DNA from: a bacterium
GTDB taxonomy: Bacteria > Myxococcota_A > UBA9160 > SZUA-336
NCBI GenBank assembly: GCA_024226335.1
Contig: JAAELY010000183.1
Span: 1-41,471 of the forward strand
Length of the DNA stretch: 41,471 bases
Direction: 5' to 3'
Part shown: positions 7,187 through 16,524 of the stretch, one piece after another
Numbering within the stretch: position 1 is the stretch's first letter
Layout: each line of letters starts with the position of its first letter
Translations under genes and position numbers: made by a program
The notes under the pieces: model-generated
What the model was told of the DNA's origin: nothing
The model's input: only the letters and a program-made list of their open reading frames with translations
The model's database searches: none

Positions 7187-8067
7187 TCGCGAAACCGCGG
7201 CACGCGATCGAGCACCTTGTTCACTCCCAGCCTCCCGAATAGCGCGGAGAGCTGTGCCTTCTCGGCACCCAGGTAGCGAAAGTTCTCCAGCGAGGAGTCG
7301 ATGGGCAGATCGTCGCGCATGCGCACCAGTTCGCGCGACAGTGCGATGGCTTCGTCGGCTCCGGCCAGTTTCCGGGCAATGCTCTTGGCACCGCGCAGAT
7401 CCACTCCGACCCATTCCGCAGCGTCGCGAGGGATCTCTTCGATCGATCCGAAGTGATTGAGCAACGCGGCAGCGGTCTTGGCACCGATTCCTTTTACCCC
7501 GGGGATACTGTCGACTGAGTCGCCGACCAGTGTCAGAAAGTCCGGGATCAGTTCGGGCGGCACACCCATGCGCGCCTCCATCTCCTTCACCCCCGAGGCT
7601 TCTTCCTTCTTCAAATCGAAGAGCGCGACGCGATCGCAGACCAGCGCACCCAGATCTTTGTCCGCAGTAATGATCATGACGTCAGCGCCCTGATCGACGA
7701 GCGCCCCGACCAGAGTGGCGATCACGTCATCCGCTTCGTATCTCTCCAGCTGGCGCACCGGAATTCCCAGGGCCTGCGTGACCTGAGCGCAGAGCTCGAA
7801 CTGCGGTTCGAGCTCTTCAGGTGCTTCGGTACGACCTTCCTTATAGGACTCGTACAGCTCGTTGCGAAAGCTGGTCATCGCGTGATCATAAGCCGCAACC
7901 ACGTGAGTGGGCGCCTGTTTCGTCAGAAACTTGACGAGCGCCGAGGTATAACCTCGGAATGCGCCGATCGCTGCACCATCGGGCGTGCGCAGGTCCGGCA
8001 TGCTGTAGTACGCGCGAAAGATCTGATAGTGCGCGTCGAGTATCCAGACGAGGGGACGTCGGCTCAT
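7183..8067 (-). CDS. Stand-alone 5'-3' exonuclease (Pol I N-terminal domain / FEN-like)
   Basis: 294 residues, the size of the isolated 5'-nuclease domain of DNA polymerase I. The metal-binding acidic residues are visible: Asp11 in ILDAHYQIFRAYY, Glu111/Asp113/Asp114 in YEADDVIATL, Asp136/Asp138 in ITADKDLG, and Asp183/Asp186 in VGDSVDSIPG. The last is followed by the helix-hairpin-helix GVKGIGAKTAAALL that grips duplex DNA. The helical-arch basic region SFRNELYESYKEGR is present. It should remove 5' flaps or RNA primers during repair and replication. It overlaps the upstream acyl-CoA dehydrogenase gene and the downstream phosphatidyltransferase gene by ATGA. That is an odd operon for a nuclease, with nothing in the sequence explaining the link. 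Confidence 0.92.
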   Translation of the reverse strand: MSRRPLVWILDAHYQIFRAYYSMPDLRTPDGAAIGAFRGYTSALVKFLTKQAPTHVVAAYDHAMTSFRNELYESYKEGRTEAPEELEPQFELCAQVTQALGIPVRQLERYEADDVIATLVGALVDQGADVMIITADKDLGALVCDRVALFDLKKEEASGVKEMEARMGVPPELIPDFLTLVGDSVDSIPGVKGIGAKTAAALLNHFGSIEEIPRDAAEWVGVDLRGAKSIARKLAGADEAIALSRELVRMRDDLPIDSSLENFRYLGAEKAQLSALFGRLGVNKVLDRVPRFRE

Positions 8068-9215
8068 GAACCTCTCTGCAACTGCTTGGCGATCGTCTGG
8101 AGCTGCATGTTGCTCGTTCCCTCGTAGATCTTGCCGATCTTCGCGTCGCGGAAACGCTTCTCGACCGGGTACTCCCGGGTATAACCAGCTCCGCCAAACA
8201 TCTCGACCGCCATGGACGTGACCCGCGCCGCAACCTCGGAACAGAAAAGCTTGGTCATCGCCGCCTGGGTAAGAAATGGCTCCCCCGCGTCCTTGAGCCG
8301 GGCCGCGTTGTAGACCATGAGTCGCGCCGCCTCGATGTCGGTCGCCATGCGCGCGAGGTCGAACTGCACGGCCTGGAAATCTCCGATCGGTCGACCGAAC
8401 TGTTTGCGCTCCGCGGTGTAGGCCAGCGAGTCGTCGAGCGCTCCCTGCGCAATTCCGACCATCTGCGCACCGATTCCGATACGACCCTCGTTGAGCGTCT
8501 CGATTGCGATCTTGTAACCCTGTCCGACCTTGCCAACGATACTGTCCTTCGGAACACGCACCTCTTCCAGGATCAGCTCGCACGTCGAACTCGCGCGGAT
8601 GCCGAGCTTGTCTTCCTTCTTGCCGATCGTGAAGCCGGGCATGTCGCGCTCGACTACGAAGGTAGTGATGCCGCGATAACCGGATTCCGGATCCGCGTTC
8701 GCCATGACCAGAAAGATCCCGGCCTCGGCCGCGTTGGTAATCCAGAGCTTGCGCCCGGTCAGTACGTAGGCATCGCCGTCTTCGACCGCGCGGGTCTGGA
8801 GCGCAAAAGCGTCGCTACCCGAGGCCGCCTCTGACAACGCGTACGAAGCAACCGTGCCCCCGGCCATCGCGCCCAGAAATCTCTCCTTGAGCAAATCACT
8901 GCCCCAACGCAGTAACGCGTTTGCCACGAGCGTGTTCTGCACGTCCACGAGCACACCGACCGAGGCATCGGCCTGTGAGATCCCTTCGACGGCGAGCGCC
9001 GACAAGAAAAAGCTCCCGCCCGCCCCTCCCCATTCCTCGGGTGTCTCGATTGCCATGACACCGAGTTCGAAGAGCATCTCCACGACCTCGGGATCGTAGT
9101 GGCCCTGCTCGTCCATCTTCGCAGCGCGCGGTGCCAGCTCGCGCTCGGAAAACTCGCGAATCGTCTCGCGAAAGATCTGTTCTTCATCACTCAGAAGCGT
9201 AAGTGCGCAGCTCAT
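8064..9215 (-). CDS. Acyl-CoA dehydrogenase (short/branched-chain type)
   Basis: 383 residues, normal for the family. It has the FAD/substrate signature YALSEAASGSDAFAL, then TGRKLWITNA and KLGIRASSTCELILEEVRVP. The C-terminal helix RFRDAKIGKIYEGTSNMQ places the catalytic base at Glu365. Closest in style to short-chain or short/branched-chain dehydrogenases: a soluble flavoenzyme introducing the 2,3-double bond of an acyl-CoA and passing electrons to ETF. AGGAA precedes the ATG by about 5 nt. It is the first gene of a minus-strand operon with the exonuclease and CDP-alcohol phosphatidyltransferase. The 186 bases upstream, shared divergently with 9402, must carry both promoters; no strong match is seen. 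Confidence 0.95.
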   Translation of the reverse strand: MSCALTLLSDEEQIFRETIREFSERELAPRAAKMDEQGHYDPEVVEMLFELGVMAIETPEEWGGAGGSFFLSALAVEGISQADASVGVLVDVQNTLVANALLRWGSDLLKERFLGAMAGGTVASYALSEAASGSDAFALQTRAVEDGDAYVLTGRKLWITNAAEAGIFLVMANADPESGYRGITTFVVERDMPGFTIGKKEDKLGIRASSTCELILEEVRVPKDSIVGKVGQGYKIAIETLNEGRIGIGAQMVGIAQGALDDSLAYTAERKQFGRPIGDFQAVQFDLARMATDIEAARLMVYNAARLKDAGEPFLTQAAMTKLFCSEVAARVTSMAVEMFGGAGYTREYPVEKRFRDAKIGKIYEGTSNMQLQTIAKQLQRGS

Positions 9216-9401
9216 GGGTTCCTCACTGTCGGAGCCGGGCTCGATGCCTCGGGACCGGGGCGGGAGGATAGCCCAGAGATCCGGCGAGACTCTCGCCGCA
9301 TACCCGTTTCATCTGCGGGCTCGCCGGGTCGATGTTTCAGATGTCGATCGTGGTGAAGGAGTCTGGCGCCGCCGTCCGCAACCGATCAGGAGTGGATCCC
9401 T

Positions 9402-10190
9402 ATGACTCAGAACACTCGAGTTCGAAGCCTCTTCTGCGCACTGTTTTCCGTGCTGTTGATCAGCGCGGCCGCGAGCTCGGCCGGAGCCGACGAGTTCTAC
9501 CGCTGGGTGGACGACAAGGGCCAGAAACACTTTGCCGACTCCGTCTACGGCGTACCCGAGAAGTACCGCGATCAGATCGACGATCTGCGCGACAGCTTCG
9601 ACCAGGGAGCCGACCTGTCGGTGATCGACGGGCTGGACGAGCGCTACGCTCCAAAGACCCCCGAAGGACAGGCCGAGAGCACCCCGACAAAGGCCCAGTT
9701 CGATCCAGAGAAATTCATGGGCCCTGACGGGCCGGACTTCGACGCGATCATGGACGCCATGGGTCCGCTCTCGGTAGCCGCCATGGCGGGCATCGCCGGA
9801 GCCCTTCTGCTCTTCGTGATTGTGGGTCTGGTCATTGCCGCCTTCTTTCTCAAGATCGCCTGCCAGATGGTGGGCGTGGAAGAGGCTCCTTCCATGCCCA
9901 AGGCCATGGGCGTGACCCTTCTCCAGGGCCTGCTCAGCGGACTGGCCCAGATGACCCTGCAGGTCGCACTGGTCCCCGATCCGCAATCCATCAGTGCATC
10001 CGGGGCCTTGGGACTCCTCAGCCTGAATGCGGGAGTCGGCTTTGCACTCAACATCGCGGTCTTGCGCGGGATGGTGACGGACTCCCTGGGCAAGGCGATC
10101 GGAGTGCAGATCACGATCGTCATGATCGGCTTCGCCCTGGGTCTGGCAATCGGCATCCTGGCACTCGCCGCTTCCTGCGCCGGTGCTTGA
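9402..10190 (+). CDS. DUF4124-domain protein with multi-pass membrane C-terminus
   Basis: 262 residues. A Sec signal peptide (SLFCALFSVLLISAAASSAGA, cleaved near residue 29) is followed by a DUF4124 domain (FYRWVDDKGQKHFADS, about 32-60). Then comes an acidic/Pro-rich linker to residue ~115, and three to four hydrophobic segments (about 122-150, 165-185, 197-225, 235-260). DUF4124 is a small beta-rich periplasmic domain common in proteobacteria, with no assigned biochemical role. Here it precedes a membrane region, which is less usual than the short soluble forms. AGGAG lies about 9 nt before the ATG. It appears monocistronic. Confidence 0.8.
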   Translation: MTQNTRVRSLFCALFSVLLISAAASSAGADEFYRWVDDKGQKHFADSVYGVPEKYRDQIDDLRDSFDQGADLSVIDGLDERYAPKTPEGQAESTPTKAQFDPEKFMGPDGPDFDAIMDAMGPLSVAAMAGIAGALLLFVIVGLVIAAFFLKIACQMVGVEEAPSMPKAMGVTLLQGLLSGLAQMTLQVALVPDPQSISASGALGLLSLNAGVGFALNIAVLRGMVTDSLGKAIGVQITIVMIGFALGLAIGILALAASCAGA

Positions 10191-10296
10191 TTGCAACGCC
10201 CACTCGTGCCCAGACCGGCCCGAATCACTCGTGCGCGGGGAATTACACCCTGAGATCGATAGAGGGCAAACCGGCACCCAACAATCGATTTGGGCC

Positions 10297-10312
10297 GGGG
10301 TGTGTCCCCTTT
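10297..10312 (+). repeat. GGGG-TGTGT-CCCC hairpin followed by TTT
   Basis: A short G4/C4 hairpin with a TGTGT loop and a three-base T tail lies between the DUF4124 gene and rnd. The stem is too short for a confident terminator. Similar GGGG...CCCC intergenic palindromes occur as dispersed REP-like elements in related genomes, but only one copy is present here. Confidence 0.3.
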
Positions 10313-10339
10313 CACACATCTCGTAGACGTCTTCTCTGC

Positions 10340-10368
10340 TTGGCCAGAACCGAGGGGGCCGTTAGAAT
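10340..10368 (+). promoter_or_regulatory. Sigma70-type promoter candidate for rnd
   Basis: TTGGCC (10340-10345), a 17-base spacer and TAGAAT (10363-10368) give a good -35/-10 pair. Transcription would begin near 10375 and leave a leader of roughly 75 nt before the rnd ATG. Confidence 0.45.
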
Positions 10369-10451
10369 CCACGTCCCTTGCCTGGGTCGCTGGATCTCCC
10401 TCCCGCGTCGCGCTTCAGGCGTCAGCTAAAGAAGGAATCCTGCAAGGCCCC

Positions 10452-11699
10452 ATGTCCGATTACGGGTTCATTGATACACCCGAAAAGCTCGAAGATCTCG
10501 CGAAGAAGCTGGGTAAAGAGAAGGTGATCGCCGTCGATACCGAGGCGGACTCCTTTTTTCATTACTACGACAAGCTCTGTCTTCTGCAGGTCGGCGCGCG
10601 TGCGGGCATCTTCCTGATCGACCCGCTCGCGCTGGGCGAGAACGGGCTCGATCCGCTGAAGCCCGTGCTCGAAGATCCCGGCGTGCGCAAGATATTCCAC
10701 GCCGCGGAGTACGACCTGTACATGCTCTTCCGCAGCGCCGGCATCCGCGTTCGCAACATCTTCGACACGATGGTCTCTGCGCAATTGCTCGGGTATAACG
10801 CCGTCGGCCTGGGCGCGTTAGTCGAACGTCACTTCGATGTGAAGCTGTCCAAGGATCAGCAGCGCACGGACTGGTCGCGGCGCCCGCTACGTGAAGCCCA
10901 GACAGAGTACGCCGCTTCCGACGTCATCTACCTGATCGAGATCACGGCGAGGCTCGAAAAGGAACTCAAGGAAAAGAAGCGCCTGGCCTGGGCCCAGGCC
11001 GAGTTCACGACTCTGGAAGAACGTGTCTGGCCCGAGCGCGAGTTCGACAAGCAGGGCTATATGCGCATCAAGGGTGCGCGTAAACTCGATCCACGCGAAC
11101 TCGCCATCATGCGCGAAGTCTTCATGATGCGCGACAAGCGCGCGCGCATGCTCGACCGGCCACCGTTCAAAGTCCTGGGCAACGGCACATTATTGGATCT
11201 GGCACAGAATCCACCCGCCACCCGGCGCGCACTCGGCAATCGCAAGGGCATCACCGAACTCGTGCTGCGGCGCATGGGCCAGGACTTGCTGGAAGCGGTC
11301 CAACGGGGCGTGGAAGGCCCAGAGCATCCGCCGCTGACCAAGAAACCGCCGGTAAACAACGGCCGGCGCCGCCTGGATCGCCGAGGCGATGAGCGCCTGG
11401 CGCAGCTCAAGAAGTGGCGAGCCCGACGCTCGAAGGAACTGGAACTCGATCCGGGCGTCTTCTGTCCGAACGCCGGGCTGGAGGAGATCGCATGGGCCAT
11501 GCCCAAAGACCTGGAGGCGCTACGCGCTCTCGGGCCGATGAAGGGCTGGTGGGTCGACGCGTTTGGCGCGGAGGTCCTGGAGGTTTCAGCCAACGCGCAG
11601 GAACACGCTGCCAATCTGCCGCAGTCCAACGATGGTGGTGCCAGGCGGAACCGGCGCGGACGTCGACGCGGCTCGCGCGACAGTTCCTCGAAGGATTGA
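10452..11699 (+). CDS. rnd: Ribonuclease D
   Basis: 415 residues. The DEDDy exonuclease domain is complete: Asp29 and Glu31 in IAVDTEAD, Asp88 in FHAAEYDLYML, and Tyr153/Asp157 in TEYAASDVIYL. Two HRDC-like helical regions follow (about 210-290 and 315-385; e.g. ELAIMREVFMMRD and RLAQLKKWRARRSKEL), as in RNase D proper. The last ~25 residues are a basic, probably disordered tail (RRNRRGRRRGSR) not found in E. coli RNase D, possibly adding RNA affinity. The role is 3'-5' trimming of tRNA and other stable RNA precursors. The start at 10452 is chosen because upstream in-frame codons (from 10290) are unlike the family. Ribosome-binding support is modest (AAGGAA about 13 nt away). Confidence 0.93.
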   Translation: MSDYGFIDTPEKLEDLAKKLGKEKVIAVDTEADSFFHYYDKLCLLQVGARAGIFLIDPLALGENGLDPLKPVLEDPGVRKIFHAAEYDLYMLFRSAGIRVRNIFDTMVSAQLLGYNAVGLGALVERHFDVKLSKDQQRTDWSRRPLREAQTEYAASDVIYLIEITARLEKELKEKKRLAWAQAEFTTLEERVWPEREFDKQGYMRIKGARKLDPRELAIMREVFMMRDKRARMLDRPPFKVLGNGTLLDLAQNPPATRRALGNRKGITELVLRRMGQDLLEAVQRGVEGPEHPPLTKKPPVNNGRRRLDRRGDERLAQLKKWRARRSKELELDPGVFCPNAGLEEIAWAMPKDLEALRALGPMKGWWVDAFGAEVLEVSANAQEHAANLPQSNDGGARRNRRGRRRGSRDSSSKD

Positions 11700-11834
11700 C
11701 GAACCTCGCAGAAGCGCGGTTCCGCTCCGCTGAACACGCTTGCGACAGGTCTGTGGGCGGGCGGGGATACAGGCAGGCTGGTGATTCCACTGGCGGAGAT
11801 ATGCACTCTCGGGGCGCACTGAGGTATTTTCGCG

Positions 11835-11868
11835 GGAGCCATCCGGCTCCGGGGAGCCCCTCGGGGAG
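11835..11868 (+). promoter_or_regulatory. Two stacked hairpins and SD in the pepP leader
   Basis: GGAGCC-ATCC-GGCTCC (11835-11850) is a perfect 6-bp stem with a 4-base loop. A second small stem (CCC...GGG, 11857-11866) runs into the GGGGAG Shine-Dalgarno (11863-11868), 6 nt before the TTG start of pepP. Folding could mask the ribosome-binding site; regulation is speculative. Confidence 0.3.
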
Positions 11869-11874
11869 TCCGAT

Positions 11875-13179
11875 TTGATCGTTCCGATTTCCAGCGACGA
11901 ATTTGCGCAGCGCCGTACCGAGTTCCAGGCCCGGCTGGGCGATGGAGTGGCTCTGATCGCTGGCGAGACCCTGCGGCGCCGCTCGAACGACACCGATTTC
12001 CCGTTCCGCCAGAACTCCGACCTGTTCTATTTGACTGGCTTCGACCAGCCCGAAGCCGTGGCCGTGTTCAGCGCCACTCGTTTCGAATTCTTCGTCCAGC
12101 CGCGCAATCCGGAGATGGAGACCTGGAACGGCCGCCGGCCCGGCGTCGAGGGTGCCCGCGAACTCTACGGAGCAGACGAGTCGTTCGATATCGGACGGCT
12201 CTCTGAAAGACTCCCCGGCCTGATCGAGAATCGCTCGCGCCTGTTCCACACGTTCGGATTGGATCAGGGACTCGACGCCAAAGTAGTGGCGGCTCTGGCC
12301 GATGTTCGCGGGCGCGTACGTCGCGGCGTCATCGCTCCGGGCGCGATCTTTTCTCCGCATGACGTTTTGCACGAAATGCGAATTCGCAAGTCCGAAGCCG
12401 AACTCGCGTTGATGCGAGAAGCCGCCGACATCTCACTCGAAGCTCATCAGGCGGCGGCGAAACTATGTCGTGCGGGAGCCTGGGAGTATGAGCTGGAAGC
12501 GGCACTGCTTCACGTGTTTCGGCGGCGTGGGGGTTCGGGTCCCGCGTACAGCTCGATCGTCGGCTGCGGCGAAAACGGAACGATCCTGCACTACACGGAA
12601 AACCGCGACCCGCTGTCCGCGGGAAAGCTCGTTCTAATCGACGCAGGTGCTGAACTTCAGGGTTACGCCTCGGACGTCACACGCACCTATCCGGTCGACG
12701 GCGAATTCACGGGCGCGGGGCGCGACGTCTACCAGGCCGTGCTCAACGCCCAGACCGCGGCCATCGACGCAATCCGACCGGGTGTGAAGCTGCCGCAGAT
12801 TCACGAAGCCGCAGTGCGAAGCCTGGTCGGTTCACTGGTCGATTTGAAGGCTCTGGAAGGTGAACTCGACGAACTGATCGAGAAGGAAGCCTACAAGCCC
12901 TTCTACATGCACGGCACCGGACATCTACTGGGCATGGACGTACACGATGTGGGCAACTACCACGTCGAAGGCAAGCCTCGTCCGCTCGAGCCCGGAATGT
13001 GCTTCACGGTCGAGCCCGGCCTGTACTTCAGCGCGACCTCCAAGGAAACGCCGGAGCACCTGCGCGGGATCGGCGTACGCATCGAAGACAACATCGTTAT
13101 CGGCAACGACGGGTTTGAAATTCTGACTGCCGGCATTCCAAAACGCATCGACGAGCTCGTTGCGTGGATGCGCGAATAG
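11875..13179 (+). CDS. pepP: Xaa-Pro aminopeptidase (aminopeptidase P, M24B)
   Basis: 434 residues, matching bacterial aminopeptidase P, which removes an N-terminal residue preceding proline. The N-terminal AMP_N domain shows FPFRQNSDLFYLTGF (about 42-56). The pita-bread metallopeptidase domain has all dinuclear metal ligands: Asp256 and Asp267 (LIDAGAELQGYASDVTRTY), His350 (HGTGHLLGMDVHD), Glu380 (FTVEPGLY) and Glu404 (VRIEDNI). The start is a TTG at 11875, supported by GGGGAG 6 nt upstream; no ATG or GTG gives a complete N-terminus. The acs gene begins 10 bases after its stop, so they are probably co-transcribed. Confidence 0.95.
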   Translation: MIVPISSDEFAQRRTEFQARLGDGVALIAGETLRRRSNDTDFPFRQNSDLFYLTGFDQPEAVAVFSATRFEFFVQPRNPEMETWNGRRPGVEGARELYGADESFDIGRLSERLPGLIENRSRLFHTFGLDQGLDAKVVAALADVRGRVRRGVIAPGAIFSPHDVLHEMRIRKSEAELALMREAADISLEAHQAAAKLCRAGAWEYELEAALLHVFRRRGGSGPAYSSIVGCGENGTILHYTENRDPLSAGKLVLIDAGAELQGYASDVTRTYPVDGEFTGAGRDVYQAVLNAQTAAIDAIRPGVKLPQIHEAAVRSLVGSLVDLKALEGELDELIEKEAYKPFYMHGTGHLLGMDVHDVGNYHVEGKPRPLEPGMCFTVEPGLYFSATSKETPEHLRGIGVRIEDNIVIGNDGFEILTAGIPKRIDELVAWMRE

Positions 13180-13188
13180 GGGAGACGC

Positions 13189-15153
13189 ATGGCCAAAGAC
13201 ATCGCAATCGAATCGGCGCTCAAGGAAAAGCGGATTTTCAAGCCCGACAAGGACTTCTCCAGGAAAGCGAATATTCCCGGACAGGCGGCCTACAACCGCA
13301 TGGTCAAGGAAGCCGAAAAGAGTCCCGAGCGATTCTGGGCGCGAATGGCCAAGGAGAACGTCAGCTGGTTCACTCCCTGGAAGAAGACCCTGAACTGGAA
13401 GCCACCCTTTGCGAAATGGTTCGTAGGCGCCAAGACGAACGTCAGCTACAACTGCATCGATCGGCACCTCGAGGGCGATAACTCCTGGCGCCGCAACAAG
13501 GCGGCGATCATCTGGGAAGGCGAGCCCGGAGATGAGCGCGTACTGACCTACGGGGATCTGTCTCGAGAGGTCAACAAGTTCTCCAATGTACTACTGGAGC
13601 GTGGCATCAAGAAGGGCGATCGAGTCATCCTGTACATGCCACTGGTTCCCGAGCTCGCGATCGCCATGCTCGCGTGCACGCGGATCGGCGCAGTGCACTC
13701 GATCATCTTCGGCGGATTCTCGGCTGACTCGATCCGCGATCGCGTCATCGACGCGCAAGCGAAGCTCGTGGTGACGGCCGATGGCGGCTGGCGGCGCGGT
13801 TCGATCGTGGAATTGAAGAAGATCGTCGACGAAGCACTCGACGGCGCGCCTTCGGTCAGCGATGTGATCGTCTACAAGCGAACTCGCCAGAACATCCTCA
13901 TGAAGGATGGCCGCGACCATTGGTGGCACGACCTGATGGAAGACGCTTCGGCCGAGTGCAAGCCGGTGAAGCTCGATTCCGAACATCCCCTCTTCATTCT
14001 GTACACCTCGGGTTCGACGGGAAAACCCAAGGGAATCCTGCACACGACTGGTGGCTACCTGACGCACGTGGCCACGACGGCGAAGTACATCTTCGACCTG
14101 AAAGAGGACGACACCTACTGGTGCACAGCCGATATCGGCTGGATCACGGGCCATTCCTATGTCGTGTACGGGATACTCGCCCACGGGGCGACTACCGTCA
14201 TGTACGAAGGTGCACCCAACTATCCCGGGGTCGATCGTTTCTGGCAGCTGGTCGACAAATACAAGGTCACCATCTTCTACACCGCACCCACGGCAATTCG
14301 CTCCTTCATGAAGTGGGGCGACGAGCATGTCAAGAAGTACTCGCTCAAGTCACTGCGCCTGCTCGGCACGGTCGGGGAACCGATCAATCCGGAAGCGTGG
14401 ATGTGGTACCGCAAGATGATCGGCAAGAATAAGTGTCCGATCGTCGATACCTGGTGGCAGACGGAGACCGGAGGAATCCTGATTTCGCCGATTCCCGGTG
14501 CTGTGGCGACCACACCGGGTTCCGCAACCCGACCCTTCCCCGGGATCTTCCCGGATATCGTCAATGAAGCGGGCGAGTCGGTCGGACCCAATGAAGGCGG
14601 ATTCCTGGTGCTGACCAAACCCTGGCCCGGCATGCTGCGCGGCATCTACGGCGATCCCAAGCGCTACAAGGAACAGTACTGGTCCAAGTTCAAGAACCTG
14701 TACTTCGCCGGTGACGGCGCGCGCAGAGACAAAAACGGAAATTTCTGGGTGATGGGACGCGTCGATGACGTGATGAACGTCGCAGGCCACCGGCTTTCCA
14801 CAATGGAGATCGAGAGCGCATTGGTTTCCCATAACGCTGTGGCCGAGGCTGCAGTCGTCGGCCGACCCGACGATCTGAAGGGAACGGCCGTCGTGTGCTT
14901 TGTTTCCCTCGATGGCTCCTTCAAGGAGGCCGAGGGACTCGAAGACCTGCTGAAGAAACACGTGGCCAAGGAGATCGGTCCGGTCGCACGACCCGACGAG
15001 ATCCGCTTTACCGACGCTCTGCCGAAGACGCGCTCCGGCAAGATCATGCGCCGCCTGCTGCGCGATATTGCCGCCGGTCGAGAGACGGCGGGTGACACGA
15101 CCACTCTAGAGGACTATTCCGTTCTTGCGAAACTCCGCGATGACGACGAGTAG
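13189..15153 (+). CDS. acs: Acetyl-CoA synthetase (AMP-forming)
   Basis: 654 residues, standard length. Adenylation core motifs: [17 protein letters not shown] (P-loop-like A3), [25 protein letters not shown] (A5), [17 protein letters not shown] (A7/A8 hinge) and [12 protein letters not shown]. The C-terminal [13 protein letters not shown] carries Lys618, the catalytic lysine that is reversibly acetylated in Acs proteins. The enzyme converts acetate, ATP and CoA to acetyl-CoA. A GGGGAG that overlaps the pepP stop is 5 nt from the ATG. No acetyltransferase or deacetylase partner lies nearby. The next gene, an M23 peptidase, follows within about 40 bases. Confidence 0.97.
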   Translation: MAKDIAIESALKEKRIFKPDKDFSRKANIPGQAAYNRMVKEAEKSPERFWARMAKENVSWFTPWKKTLNWKPPFAKWFVGAKTNVSYNCIDRHLEGDNSWRRNKAAIIWEGEPGDERVLTYGDLSREVNKFSNVLLERGIKKGDRVILYMPLVPELAIAMLACTRIGAVHSIIFGGFSADSIRDRVIDAQAKLVVTADGGWRRGSIVELKKIVDEALDGAPSVSDVIVYKRTRQNILMKDGRDHWWHDLMEDASAECKPVKLDSEHPLFILYTSGSTGKPKGILHTTGGYLTHVATTAKYIFDLKEDDTYWCTADIGWITGHSYVVYGILAHGATTVMYEGAPNYPGVDRFWQLVDKYKVTIFYTAPTAIRSFMKWGDEHVKKYSLKSLRLLGTVGEPINPEAWMWYRKMIGKNKCPIVDTWWQTETGGILISPIPGAVATTPGSATRPFPGIFPDIVNEAGESVGPNEGGFLVLTKPWPGMLRGIYGDPKRYKEQYWSKFKNLYFAGDGARRDKNGNFWVMGRVDDVMNVAGHRLSTMEIESALVSHNAVAEAAVVGRPDDLKGTAVVCFVSLDGSFKEAEGLEDLLKKHVAKEIGPVARPDEIRFTDALPKTRSGKIMRRLLRDIAAGRETAGDTTTLEDYSVLAKLRDDDE

Positions 15154-15194
15154 TCGCTCTGTGCCGCATGACGCGGCCCGAAGGGGGATCTGAT

Positions 15195-16520
15195 TTGCGT
15201 GTTCTCTGGCTGCTGTTGATCGGACTGCTGGGACTCGGTGCGGGTTATCTGATGACCCGCTTCGAGCAGGCCGAGCCGCAAATTCGAACGCTGGTTGCGC
15301 CTGTCTGGGTTGGCCAGGAATACGAGCACGAGTTTCGCCTATCCGATGAAGGCACCGGACTCGAGGCGATGCGTGTCTGGCTTTCGACCGGTGATCAGGA
15401 GTACGAACTCCTGAACGAGACCTACCCCGGCAATGTGTTCACAGGGGCAGATATGCGGGTCGAGCGCGCCGCGACTGCGAGCATCAAGCCGAAGGAACTG
15501 GGCCTGGGGGACGGACCCGCGACCCTGCACGCCTGGGTGCGCGACTGGTCGTGGAGCGGGAATACCCAAGAGGTCGAGATCGAAATTCACATCGACACCA
15601 AAGCGCCGCGCGTTTCCCTGGCCACCGGGCTCACCTACGTGCGACGCGGCGGTTCCGAGATGGTCGTGTACTCGCTCCGGGAAAAAGTGAAGAAGCACGG
15701 CGTCGCCCTCGGCGATCTGTTCTTCCCGGGGTTTCCTCACCCGGAGGATCCCTCCGTTTTCTTGGCGCTCTACGCGTTGCCGCCCGATCTGGAAGACTCC
15801 ACTCGCCCGAAAGTCATCGCAACCGACCTCGCGGGCAATGAATCGTCCGTGGGTCTGACGGTCGAACTGATCGATCGCAGCTTTGCCAATGACACGATCC
15901 GGCTCTCGGATTCGTTCATCAACCGGAAGATCGGCGAACTGCTCGGTTCGGCCAATGGATCGTCTCCGGTCGAGAACTATCTGAAGATCAATCGCGATAT
16001 GCGAAACGAGAACGCGGCCACGATTCGCGAGATCACAAGCCAATCGAGTGGCGACCGGATCTGGAGCGGGCGCTTTCTTCAGCTACCCAGCTCACAGCGT
16101 CGCGCGGGTTTCGCCGAGCGTCGAACGTACATGCACAACGGCAAGCCGGTCGACAAACAGACGCATCTGGGACTCGATCTGGCCTCGACATCGCACGCGA
16201 AGGTTCCGGCCGCCAACGACGGTGTGGTGGTGTTCGCCGACGATCTCGGGATCTACGGCAATTGCGTGATCCTCGACCACGGTCTCGGACTCTTCAGTCT
16301 GTACGGACACCTCTCGGAGATCGCGGTCGAGAAGGGACAGGTCGTTTCTCTCAGGGAAGAACTCGGCAAGACCGGCGCAACCGGACTGGCCGGGGGCGAC
16401 CATCTGCACTTCTCCATGATCGTGAGCGGCCTGTTCGTGGACCCGCTGGAGTGGTTTGATGAGCGCTGGATCAACGAGCACATCGAACCGAAGCTGCGAC
16501 GCCCGACCAAGGAGAACTGA
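15195..16520 (+). CDS. M23-family (LytM-type) metallopeptidase, membrane-anchored
   Basis: About 441 residues. It begins with a single hydrophobic segment (LRVLWLLLIGLLGLGAGYLM) acting as signal anchor. A long beta-rich periplasmic region of about 290 residues follows, with Ig-like features (HIDTKAPRVSLA, ATDLAGNES). The C-terminal M23 domain has zinc-ligand motifs HLGLDLAS and HLHFS, plus NCVILDHGLGLFSLYGHLS. The role is endopeptidase cleavage of peptidoglycan cross-links, or, if it works as a factor, activation of amidases. I prefer the TTG at 15195, because AAGGGGG (15181-15187) sits 7 nt upstream; an in-frame ATG at 15168 would add nine residues and lacks a good ribosome-binding site. mutY starts 4 nt after the stop. 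Confidence 0.88.
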   Translation: MRVLWLLLIGLLGLGAGYLMTRFEQAEPQIRTLVAPVWVGQEYEHEFRLSDEGTGLEAMRVWLSTGDQEYELLNETYPGNVFTGADMRVERAATASIKPKELGLGDGPATLHAWVRDWSWSGNTQEVEIEIHIDTKAPRVSLATGLTYVRRGGSEMVVYSLREKVKKHGVALGDLFFPGFPHPEDPSVFLALYALPPDLEDSTRPKVIATDLAGNESSVGLTVELIDRSFANDTIRLSDSFINRKIGELLGSANGSSPVENYLKINRDMRNENAATIREITSQSSGDRIWSGRFLQLPSSQRRAGFAERRTYMHNGKPVDKQTHLGLDLASTSHAKVPAANDGVVVFADDLGIYGNCVILDHGLGLFSLYGHLSEIAVEKGQVVSLREELGKTGATGLAGGDHLHFSMIVSGLFVDPLEWFDERWINEHIEPKLRRPTKEN

Positions 16521-16524
16521 ACCC

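Noticed and set aside
10290-10451. Longer N-terminus for RNase D
   Set aside because: The extra 54 codons are unlike the family and contain the proposed promoter; the ATG at 10452 matches the usual RNase D start.
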